Under the pieces are notes generated by a model. That model did not search any database, had not been told where the DNA came from, and saw only the letters and a list, made by a program, of their open reading frames with translations. Both the position numbers and the translations under genes were made by a program. DNA of 64,000 nt from Pyruvatibacter sp. HU-CL02332 (GTDB lineage Bacteria; Pseudomonadota; Alphaproteobacteria; CGMCC-115125). The stretch's first letter is position 1, and each line of letters starts with the position of its first letter. Location: positions 1,899,501-1,963,500 of the forward strand of contig NZ_BAABWK010000001.1 in NCBI RefSeq assembly GCF_040362765.1, written 5' to 3'. This document shows positions 9,921 to 16,898 of the stretch, in pieces.

Positions 9921-9938
9921 GTTTGTGGTGATATCCAA

Positions 9939-9956
9939 CCCCGTCTCAAGTCCGGG
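9939..9956. repeat. REP-like palindrome, degenerate copy
   Basis: CCCCGTCTCAAGTCCGGGG-like copy followed by ATACGG as at 5424; it has decayed on one arm and sits between the ferredoxin terminator and the AHSA1-gene stop. Confidence 0.6.
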
Positions 9957-9978
9957 GATACGGAACGCAGGTGTGATT

Positions 9979-10485
9979 CTACCCCTGCAACTCCTTGAGC
10001 AACTCTGCCAGTAGCTCCATGCCGCTGCCCCAGCCTGAATCGAGGCCGGCGATGGCGCCTTCGAAGCAGGTGAGTTCTGCCTCAGTCGCCTCGTGGGGTG
10101 ACCAGGTGAGGCGCATTTTGGTTTTGCCGCCTGCCTCTTCAAACGTCACCGTGGTGAGCAATATGCGGGGCCAGTCCGGCATCATGGGGTTGGCGGCGAT
10201 GTTCCACTCGGCATCGGTGTTGGACATCAGCATCACCAGTTTTTCCGGCGGCGAGACTTCCGTGTATCTGGATATCTGATAGCCCGAACCTTGGCTCATG
10301 CGCATCTCGTTGCGCCAGACGCCGCCGACGCGCACATCCAGCTCGTGGATGACGGTTTCGACGTTGGGGCCGTACCAGCGGGCGAGGAGCTCGGGGTCGG
10401 TCCATGTCTTCCACACCATCTCGCGCGGCGCATCGAACTCTCGGTCGAGAATGTAAGTCGGCAACTCGTTCATTTGGTCGCTCAT
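9979..10485 (-). CDS. SRPBCC/AHSA1-domain protein
   Basis: START-like (Activator of Hsp90 ATPase homologue 1) domain protein of 168 residues. The N-terminal REFDAPREMVWKTWTDPELL and LARWYGP, and the late LTWSPHEATEAE segment are typical of this fold, which forms a hydrophobic ligand cavity. It overlaps the upstream ArsR gene by 4 bp (ATGA), so the two are co-translated. Such pairs are common and the ligand is normally unknown; no enzymatic role can be assigned from sequence. Confidence 0.88.
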   Translation of the reverse strand: MSDQMNELPTYILDREFDAPREMVWKTWTDPELLARWYGPNVETVIHELDVRVGGVWRNEMRMSQGSGYQISRYTEVSPPEKLVMLMSNTDAEWNIAANPMMPDWPRILLTTVTFEEAGGKTKMRLTWSPHEATEAELTCFEGAIAGLDSGWGSGMELLAELLKELQG

Positions 10486-10850
10486 TTTGTTGGTCCTTGT
10501 TGTGTGGCGTTTTTCATGTCGTCGAGCAGGTCATCCAGCTGGTCAAAGCTTGCCGACCAGAAATGTCTGAACTCTTCCAGCCACGTCACGGCCGCCGCCA
10601 TGGGCGCGGCTCTGAGGCGGGCGGGGCGGCGCTGGGCGTCAATATCCCGCTCCACAAGACCTGCGCGCTCCAGCACCTTGAGATGCTTTGAAACGGCGGG
10701 CTGGCTCATGGCAAATGGTGTCGCCAAATCGTTGACCGATGCCTCACCGGTAGCGAGGCGCGTCAGGATCGCCCGGCGGGTCGGGTCCGCGAGGGCGGAG
10801 AAGATGGCGTCAAGGTTTTGCGGCTGGGTGCCAAGGTTGATCTGTTCCAT
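10482..10850 (-). CDS. ArsR-family winged-helix repressor
   Basis: DNA-binding regulator of 122 residues. The core reads IFSALADPTRRAILTRL, then the recognition helix AMSQPAVSKHLKVLERAGLV (about residues 45-65). No metal-binding Cys pair is seen, so it belongs with the SdpR/ydfF-like group that pairs with AHSA1 proteins. ATG 10850 is preferred over the GTG at 10856. No Shine-Dalgarno is visible, and an A/T-rich -10-like box lies just upstream, so the mRNA may be leaderless. A palindrome covers the start, pointing to autoregulation. Confidence 0.88.
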   Translation of the reverse strand: MEQINLGTQPQNLDAIFSALADPTRRAILTRLATGEASVNDLATPFAMSQPAVSKHLKVLERAGLVERDIDAQRRPARLRAAPMAAAVTWLEEFRHFWSASFDQLDDLLDDMKNATQQGPTK

Positions 10851-10864
10851 AACCACATGGTTAT
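10849..10864. promoter_or_regulatory. Palindromic operator over the ArsR start codon
   Basis: Arms ATAACCA and TGGTTAT (7 bp each, 2-bp spacer) overlap the start codon and abut TATATA on the minus strand. A repressor bound here would block transcription and initiation. Binding by the adjacent ArsR is inferred. Confidence 0.6.
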
Positions 10865-10952
10865 ATAAAAACCAACACGGGTCAAGAGGTGTATCTGCGC
10901 CTTTGCGACTAGGATGCTTGCCGACTCAATTTATCCGGTGGGGAATGCGCCT

Positions 10953-11840
10953 ATGCGACAGGTCGACGTGGTTCAGTTTGGCGATCATCTATGTGGCTGG
11001 GGCGAAGGGCTGTGCTGGGACCCGGACACGCAGCTGCTCCACCTGGTGGATTGCCTGCGCAATGTCAGGGGTGAAACCACACTGGATGCACCAGATGACC
11101 TTCGGCTGATCCCGACGCCCACATTGCCCACCAAGGTCCTGTTGTCCGACAAGGCAGACCGGCACCTGATCGTTCTGGATGACGGCATTTTTGCAATGGC
11201 GGAAACAGCGGATGCCTATGGGCAGGTTGCAGACATGCCACAGGCCTCCTCAGGCCGCTTCAACGACGCGACGGTTGATCCGGCCGGACGCATCATTACC
11301 GGCAATCTGGGTCTTAAGGCCAATACGGATGGATCCTACTGGAGCTGGCAGGGTGACGGCGGTGCAGGCAATTGGTCGACGATTGCGACGAAAAAGGGAA
11401 ACGCAAACGGGCCATGCTTCTCAAACGATGGACGCACGCTCTATTTCGCTGACTCACCGACCGGCAATATTCTGCGCTACGACTATGATCCCGAAACCGG
11501 CACAGCCAGCAACGAGACGGTGTTTGCCAACACGTTCGAGCTGGGCGGTGGGCCCGATGGCGCGGCGATTGATACCGACGGATATCTGTGGAGTGCCCTG
11601 TTCGGCGGTGGCGTGATTGCGCGCTATGCGCCTGATGGAACGCTCGACGGCACCATTGCTGTTCCCGTGCGCAACCCGACAGACATCGTGTTCGCAGGCC
11701 CGAACCTCGACCGGATGATTGTGGTATCCGCCATGGAACAGCCGACAGATGACCGCGAGCCAAGCCCGCTGGCCGGTGCGAGTTTTGAAATTACCGGCGC
11801 CGGGGTGACGGGCCTTCCCATTGGCAAAGTCCGTCTTTGA
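10953..11840 (+). CDS. SMP-30/gluconolactonase-like beta-propeller protein
   Basis: Six-bladed propeller of the SMP-30/regucalcin/gluconolactonase family, 295 residues. Metal-site positions are recognisable: Glu in CGWGEGLCW, Asn in GRFNDATVDPAG, Asn in NGPCFSND and Asp in GGPDGAAID. These enzymes hydrolyse sugar lactones with a divalent metal. ATG 10953 is preferred because GGTGGGGA lies 8 nt upstream; the in-frame ATG at 10914 has no proper spacing. It is divergent from the ArsR operon. Substrate is unknown. Confidence 0.88.
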   Translation: MRQVDVVQFGDHLCGWGEGLCWDPDTQLLHLVDCLRNVRGETTLDAPDDLRLIPTPTLPTKVLLSDKADRHLIVLDDGIFAMAETADAYGQVADMPQASSGRFNDATVDPAGRIITGNLGLKANTDGSYWSWQGDGGAGNWSTIATKKGNANGPCFSNDGRTLYFADSPTGNILRYDYDPETGTASNETVFANTFELGGGPDGAAIDTDGYLWSALFGGGVIARYAPDGTLDGTIAVPVRNPTDIVFAGPNLDRMIVVSAMEQPTDDREPSPLAGASFEITGAGVTGLPIGKVRL

Positions 11841-11875
11841 AAAAATCTATCCCCGGTCTTTTGAGCGGGGGGATA
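11840..11875 (-). terminator. Rho-independent terminator reading on the minus strand
   Basis: TATCCCC (11848-11854) pairs with GGGGATA (11869-11875). On the minus strand the hairpin is followed by GATTTTTT; on the plus strand no T-run follows. It would end a minus-strand transcript coming from the gene-free stretch to its right, or read-through from divL. Confidence 0.6.
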
Positions 11876-12225
11876 ATGCAGGCATCTCCCGCCACAAGGG
11901 CAGCCGGGCCGTCCGGGCTTGGGCGGGGGAGCGAATGCCTGGAAGCAGGAAGGTATGGGTCGCGCGGCCTAAGCCATTTCTGTGCGGCGGCAGCGAGTAA
12001 CGGGCGCTGTGGCTAGAGAGGCGGTGACGGTTCGGCCCGGCGCACAAAGTAAGATCGCCCCGGTGGACCTGCATGCATGGCAAGGCGCGAGGACTAGCCC
12101 ACGCTTTGAATGCATGTGTGACCGGTAGCAGGGCTGCGGCGGAGCAAAGCGGGTAACACCCGTACCGCCGGTTCTATTGGCACCGAAGCATGTTCGCGTG
12201 CGGAGCGTCTGAGGACTGCCCCATT
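11846..12225. ncRNA. Candidate structured non-coding RNA, family not recognised
   Basis: No credible gene occupies 11841-12465. The stretch contains nested helices: 11879-11893 with 11922-11941 (two stacked 7-8 bp runs, inner AGCCGG/CCGGGCT); 11972-11976 with 12010-12014 enclosing 11991-11995/12005-12009; 12060-12064 with 12121-12125 enclosing ATGCAT/ATGCAT; and 12138-12142 with 12165-12169 enclosing CGGGT-AAC-ACCCG. Unpaired parts are purine-rich on the plus strand (GGAAGCAGGAAGG, CAAAGTAAG, GAGCAAAG), and TTGGCA-N17-AATCTA at 11821 could be a promoter, both favouring plus. The terminator at 11840-11875 favours minus. RNase P, tmRNA, SRP, 6S and cobalamin hallmarks were sought and not found. 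Confidence 0.45.
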
Positions 12226-12369
12226 GTTTGATTAATCGCATGAGCCTTCGCAGGCCTCAGGCGCTCCCACTCCCTTGCCCGCGTCAGGGCGTTTGGGACG
12301 AGACGGAATGGATACCGGCGGCAGAGCTTCTGCGTGCGGATGCTGGCGGCTGCCTTTTTAACCCCGTAT

Positions 12370-12388
12370 CCCCGGACTTGATCCGGGG
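12370..12388. repeat. REP-like palindrome, copy 4
   Basis: CCCCGGACTTGATCCGGGG preceded by CCGTAT, identical in core to the copy at 5346. It and the next copy lie in opposite orientation downstream of divL. Between the RNA candidate and this element (12226-12369) I see nothing else. Confidence 0.85.
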
Positions 12389-12429
12389 GCCACTCTCGGC
12401 CGCTGTGCAGTTGATCGGTAGCGAGTAGG

Positions 12430-12448
12430 CCCCGGATCAAGTCCGGGG
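12430..12448. repeat. REP-like palindrome, copy 5 (inverted)
   Basis: CCCCGGATCAAGTCCGGGG, the reverse complement of copies 1 and 4, 18 bp past the divL stop on its 3' side. Together with 12370-12388 it makes a larger inverted pair that could form a 3' mRNA hairpin. Confidence 0.85.
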
Positions 12449-12465
12449 GCACGGCAATTGAGGGC

Positions 12466-15042
12466 CTAGGACGCTGCCGCGGTCCCGGTTTCTTCGGCTT
12501 CCGGTGCAGGTGCGCTCAATGGTTTCGCGTCGGTCGGCAGGTGACAGGTCACTCGGGTGCCTTCGCGCGGGGCGCTTTCAAGAGACACCCAGCCGCCATG
12601 CAGCTCGACGAAGCTGCGCACCAGGGTAAGGCCAAGGCCTGCGCCGCGACGTTTTTCTGAACTGCCGCGCGCTTCAAAGCGGTCAAACACGGTCGCCTGG
12701 TGTTCCGGCTTGATGCCGTCGCCCGTGTCCCGCACCCACAGGCGGATTTCACCGGCGTCGCGTTCACCGCCCAGCGTGATGGTGTCGCCGGGATTGGTGA
12801 AGGAGATGGCGTTGGACAGGAGGTTGAACATGATCTGCTTCAGACGCCGTGAGTCAGCCTGAATGCTGCCGAGATTTTTGGGATGCTCGATTTCAAGCAC
12901 CCGCTTGCCCTGCTTGGCGCGTGGGCTGGCCATATCAAACACCTGGGTCATCACCTGATCCAGATTGACCGGGTCAACGTCCAGCGTCATCGCACCCGCC
13001 TCAATGGTGGCGAGGTCAATGATGTCGTTCACCAGATCAAGCAGCTCGCTGGCGGATTTGAGAACGCCGCCGGCATACTCGCTCTGCTTCTCGTTGAGCG
13101 GACCGAAAAGTTCCGTGTTCAGAATTTCACCAAAGCCGATGATGTTGGTCAGCGGTGTGCGCAATTGATACGACACATGGCTGATGAATTCAGACTTGAG
13201 CCGGTCAGCGGTTTCAAGCGCATCGTTGCGATCCCGCAGCGCGCGCTCAATGCGCGAGGCATCGGTCACGTCCACATAGGTCAGCAGCGTGTTGCCATCG
13301 GGCAGGGGCACGGCGGCATAATCAATGACCGAGCCGTCCGGGCGCGACAGACGGCCGGTCTTGTTGCCGCGCTCGTCGCTGACCGCCGTGATGCGGCCTT
13401 TGATCTCGGCCCACTCGTCGGTGTTGCTGTAAAGGCCCTGACACCAGTCGATGATCTGGTCGATATGCGGTTCGCCGGAAAGCTGCTGCGGCTCCAGCTG
13501 CCAGATGCGTTGGTACGCCGGATTGTGCAGCTTGAGGCGACCGTCGGAACCAAACACGGCAACGCCCTCATAGAGCTTGTTGAGGGTTTCCATCTGCACG
13601 TGCTGCGCAGTGGTGAGGCTGGACTCGAGTTTAAGTTGGTCCGTGACGTTTTCGTAGAGATAGAGCAGCCCGCCAAACGGGTGCGGCTGGCTGATGACGC
13701 GCAGGGTGCGGCCGTCAGGAAGGTGCCACAACTCGTCGGTTGGTTCGTTGCTGGTGTAGAGCGCCAGGCGCTGCTGTTTCCACGCGCGGAAGTCCGTTTG
13801 CTCCGGGAGGCGGCGCGCCTCACGCAGCATTTCCAGCACTTCGCTCTCGCTGGGTTCGGTATCAAGAAAGCTCTCTTCAAGGCCCCACAGGGTCTGGAAG
13901 GCGCGGTTGTAAAACCGCAGGCGCCGGTCCGGCCCAAAGATCGCAACCGGACTGGCCAGTCGGTTGAGCGTGTCGCGGTGGGCCTCAAGGTGGCGTTGCA
14001 GATCCGCCTCGGCTTCCGACAGGGTGGAGATATCCAGCGCAAAGCCCGCACTGCCCCCATCGCCCAGCGGCAGCTCGATGATGTCGAGAACCTGACGCTC
14101 GCCATTCACCACGGCGTTGGCGCGATCCCGAAACTCTGTCTGCGCGGCAATGGCGGTGGTGGCAGACTTGAGAATGTCCGCGCCCAGAAGCTCACGGCCT
14201 TCGTCAATGGCTGTGTCTGCGTCCTTGGCTTCCACGGCCTTGGCATAGGCCCCGTTGACCCAGATGAGCGCCCCGTCTGCAGAGCGGCGCCACGCAGGGA
14301 AGGGGGCCGCATCAGTGACCTGGCTCAAAAGGGTGCGCTCGCGGTCCGCCTTGCGGGCGGTTTCGACCAGACGAGATTCTTCTTCGCGCTCGCCGGTGAT
14401 GTCGCGCATCCACAGGACGGCCTGTGCCCCGGCAGGGCGGCCTTCGGCTTCATAGGTGCGTCCATCACGCATCTGCAGGCTGAGCGAGAACCGCGCCCCG
14501 CGTTCGCGCAGACGCGACACACCGTTGCGCAGCGCTTCTGCATCTTCAGGCTCAAGGCGCGACAGCACGAAATCAAAATCAACAGCGCCCGACGACGGAT
14601 CGGCAAGGCCTGCCGTGGAACCAACCACGCGCGGACGGCCCCAGTTGCGCGAGCCTGTGGGTGTCACCATGCGTTCCGGTGACCAGATGAACACAGCATC
14701 CGGCTCGGCCGACAAAATGCTCTCGGCACTGTCGAGCTTTGTTTCAAGCTCGGTCATGCGCTCGGCACGGGTGGTGAGGTCGCGGCGGTTGCGCTTGAAC
14801 GCGCGGCCTGCTGCCCACAATGCGCCAATTGCGACGATCACAGCCCCTGCCGCAACGGAAGCTAGCAGCGTTTCAATGGAGGTTGCTTCTAGGTTTTGGC
14901 TGAAGCCCTGCTGGGCCTGCAGGGTGGTGGGTGTCGTCAGGGCGCAGGCCAATGCTGCCGCACCCAGAAGGGGGCGGTTGTGCGCAAGTCCGCGTGGCGT
15001 TCTGCCGGCGTCTGGTCGTGAAGTGCGCATGAGCCCTGACAT
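12466..15042 (-). CDS. divL: DivL-like PAS-domain pseudo-histidine kinase
   Basis: Large membrane sensor of 858 residues: an N-terminal hydrophobic segment (about 25-45), a membrane helix (about 58-80), several PAS-like domains (about 90-600), then dimerisation and ATPase domains. The H-box reads HVSYQLRTPL, so residue 625, normally the phosphorylated His, is Tyr (codon 13168-13170 TAT). N-box NLLSNA, G1 DTGDGI and G2 GAGLGL remain. A Tyr at this position is the hallmark of Caulobacter DivL, a cell-cycle protein that controls CckA rather than acting as an ordinary kinase. Position beside ahcY, and ancestrally tsaE, agrees. Function in this organism is inferred. Confidence 0.85.
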   Translation of the reverse strand: MSGLMRTSRPDAGRTPRGLAHNRPLLGAAALACALTTPTTLQAQQGFSQNLEATSIETLLASVAAGAVIVAIGALWAAGRAFKRNRRDLTTRAERMTELETKLDSAESILSAEPDAVFIWSPERMVTPTGSRNWGRPRVVGSTAGLADPSSGAVDFDFVLSRLEPEDAEALRNGVSRLRERGARFSLSLQMRDGRTYEAEGRPAGAQAVLWMRDITGEREEESRLVETARKADRERTLLSQVTDAAPFPAWRRSADGALIWVNGAYAKAVEAKDADTAIDEGRELLGADILKSATTAIAAQTEFRDRANAVVNGERQVLDIIELPLGDGGSAGFALDISTLSEAEADLQRHLEAHRDTLNRLASPVAIFGPDRRLRFYNRAFQTLWGLEESFLDTEPSESEVLEMLREARRLPEQTDFRAWKQQRLALYTSNEPTDELWHLPDGRTLRVISQPHPFGGLLYLYENVTDQLKLESSLTTAQHVQMETLNKLYEGVAVFGSDGRLKLHNPAYQRIWQLEPQQLSGEPHIDQIIDWCQGLYSNTDEWAEIKGRITAVSDERGNKTGRLSRPDGSVIDYAAVPLPDGNTLLTYVDVTDASRIERALRDRNDALETADRLKSEFISHVSYQLRTPLTNIIGFGEILNTELFGPLNEKQSEYAGGVLKSASELLDLVNDIIDLATIEAGAMTLDVDPVNLDQVMTQVFDMASPRAKQGKRVLEIEHPKNLGSIQADSRRLKQIMFNLLSNAISFTNPGDTITLGGERDAGEIRLWVRDTGDGIKPEHQATVFDRFEARGSSEKRRGAGLGLTLVRSFVELHGGWVSLESAPREGTRVTCHLPTDAKPLSAPAPEAEETGTAAAS

Positions 15043-15125
15043 TGATTCGTCTTGTTCCTACCTAGAAAACCCGCATACGGCGCGCCTTGCAACCATATGC
15101 GTGTCCCGACCGGCATTTGCACGCA

Positions 15126-15163
15126 ACAAAAAACGGGGTGTCCCGAAAAGGACACCCCGTTTT
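15126..15163 (-). terminator. Rho-independent terminator of ahcY
   Basis: An 11-bp perfect stem, ACGGGGTGTCC (15133-15143) with GGACACCCCGT (15150-15160). Read on the minus strand, it is followed by TTTTTTG. It lies 30 bp past the ahcY stop and separates ahcY from divL. Confidence 0.92.
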
Positions 15164-15193
15164 GAAGTGCGTTGGTCGTCGAAGCCGGGTCGC

Positions 15194-16591
15194 TTAGTAG
15201 CGGTAGTGCTCCGGCTTGAACGGACCCTGCTGCGGCACGCCGATGTAACCGGCCTGCTCGTCGGAGAGTTCCGTCAGCTGCACGCCGAGCTTGTCGAGGT
15301 GCAAACGGGCAACCTTCTCGTCGAGGTGCTTGGGCAGCACATAGACCTTGTTGTCGTACTCATCACCCTTGGTGAAGAGTTCGATCTGCGCCAGCACCTG
15401 GTTGGTGAAGGACGCAGACATCACGAAGGACGGGTGACCCGTTGCGTTGCCGAGGTTCAGCAGGCGGCCCTGAGACAGCAGGATCATCCGCTTGCCGTCG
15501 GGGAACTCAACCATGTCGACCTGTGGCTTCACTTCAGTCCACTTGTGGTTCTTGAGTTCAGCAACCTGAATCTCGTTGTCGAAGTGACCGATATTGCCAA
15601 CGATGGCCATGTCCTTGAGGGCGCGCATGTGATCGATGGTGACCACATCCTTGTTGCCCGTCGTTGTGATGACGATGTCAGCTGTTGGTGCTGCGTCCAT
15701 CAGTGTCACAACTTCAAAGCCGTCCATGGCAGCCTGCAATGCGCAGATCGGGTCAACTTCTGTGACCTTCACGCGGGCGCCGGCACCCTGCAGGGACGCC
15801 GCAGAGCCTTTGCCCACATCGCCATAGCCGCACACGATGGCGGTCTTGCCGGCCATCATCACGTCTGTGCCGCGACGGATGCCGTCCACGAGGGATTCCT
15901 TACAGCCATACTTGTTGTCGAACTTCGACTTGGTGACCGAGTCGTTCACGTTGATGGCCGGGAACGGAAGATGACCTTTTTCCATCAGCTGATAGAGGCG
16001 GTTCACGCCGGTCGTTGTTTCTTCCGACACACCCTGGATGGCGTGGCGCTGCTTCACGAAGAAGCCTGGCGTTGCTTCCATGCGCTTCTTGATCTGCGCG
16101 AAGAGATATTCTTCTTCTTCAGATGTCGGGTTGGAGAGGATGTCCTCACCTTCCTCGGCACGGGCACCCAGCAGGATGTACATGGTGGCGTCGCCGCCAT
16201 CGTCGAGGATCATGTTGGTGGGCTCACCGTCAGGCCACTGGAAGATGGCGTCGGTGTAAGTCCAGTATTCTTCGAGGCTCTCACCCTTGACCGCAAAAAC
16301 CGGCGTGCCGGATTTGGCGATGGCCGCAGCCGCGTGGTCCTGGGTCGAGAAGATGTTGCACGACGCCCAGCGCACTTTTGCGCCCAGGGCTTCCAGCGTA
16401 CGGATCAAAACCGCCGTCTGAATGGTCATGTGCAAAGAACCGGTGATGCGCGCGCCAGCCAGTGGCTTGCTGTCACCAAACTCTTCAACGCAGGACATCA
16501 GGCCCGGCATTTCCGTTTCTGCAATTTCAATTTCCTTGTAGCCGAAATCCGCAAGGGAGATATCAGCAACGACGTAATCCTGCTCGCTCAT
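15194..16591 (-). CDS. ahcY: S-adenosylhomocysteine hydrolase
   Basis: Reversibly splits S-adenosylhomocysteine to adenosine and homocysteine, relieving product inhibition of methyltransferases. The 465 residues contain [13 protein letters not shown] near the start, ILDDGGDAT, the NAD-binding loop [10 protein letters not shown] (about residue 250), NIGHFDNEI, and the conserved C-terminal HYRY that closes the NAD site. The ATG follows GGAGTGAG at good spacing. Transcribed alone, with its own terminator; its leader can fold (see 16641-16677). Confidence 0.98.
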   Translation of the reverse strand: MSEQDYVVADISLADFGYKEIEIAETEMPGLMSCVEEFGDSKPLAGARITGSLHMTIQTAVLIRTLEALGAKVRWASCNIFSTQDHAAAAIAKSGTPVFAVKGESLEEYWTYTDAIFQWPDGEPTNMILDDGGDATMYILLGARAEEGEDILSNPTSEEEEYLFAQIKKRMEATPGFFVKQRHAIQGVSEETTTGVNRLYQLMEKGHLPFPAINVNDSVTKSKFDNKYGCKESLVDGIRRGTDVMMAGKTAIVCGYGDVGKGSAASLQGAGARVKVTEVDPICALQAAMDGFEVVTLMDAAPTADIVITTTGNKDVVTIDHMRALKDMAIVGNIGHFDNEIQVAELKNHKWTEVKPQVDMVEFPDGKRMILLSQGRLLNLGNATGHPSFVMSASFTNQVLAQIELFTKGDEYDNKVYVLPKHLDEKVARLHLDKLGVQLTELSDEQAGYIGVPQQGPFKPEHYRY

Positions 16592-16640
16592 AAGCGCTCA
16601 CTCCGTAGAAATGGGCACCTGATGGGACGCCCGCACATAA

Positions 16641-16677
16641 AACCCCCGGGCGCGAACCCGTGGCAATTGAGGGGGTT
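16641..16677 (-). promoter_or_regulatory. Possible folded leader/attenuator upstream of ahcY
   Basis: On the minus strand AACCCCC (16671-16677) can pair with GGGGGTT (16641-16647), or an inner CGGG/CCCG hairpin can form, followed by TTTTATG, about 50 nt before the ahcY ATG. The alternatives resemble an attenuator. It does not match the SAH or SAM-II riboswitch consensus as I know them. The rest of 16592-16898 shows nothing else. Confidence 0.3.
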
Positions 16678-16898
16678 CTATCAGTCCGCGTCCACCACAA
16701 CAAGGGTGATATAAAGACATGTTTATATCTGTGCGTCGAAAACAAGCCTCAGGCGCAGAAAAGCCCACAAAACAGACATTTCAACCAAATACACCAAATT
16801 AGTTCGCCGTCGTATCTGTCTTAACCACGAATTATCTGATTCCGATTAGCTTTGCTGAAGTTCCCGCATTGGTTGCTGGGATTTTCGAGAGGCGTTCG

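Noticed and set aside
11846-12225. RNase P RNA or tmRNA
   Set aside because: No GAAAGTCCGGGC-like core for RNase P, and no tag-peptide frame or T-arm/CCA end for tmRNA on either strand.
11969-12241. Short minus-strand open frames in the RNA candidate region
   Set aside because: Rich in Arg, Cys and Ser with no motif, and overlapping extensive helices; more consistent with RNA than protein.
12228-12428. 66-codon frame containing the SPDLIRGP string
   Set aside because: That string is the translated REP-like repeat, a common source of false small proteins.
12883-14682. 599-codon open frame on the plus strand
   Set aside because: Antisense to the DivL-like gene; no recognisable motif.
14456-16714. 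752-codon open frame on the plus strand spanning divL and ahcY
   Set aside because: Antisense to ahcY and the divL start, with no coherent domain and crossing a strong terminator.
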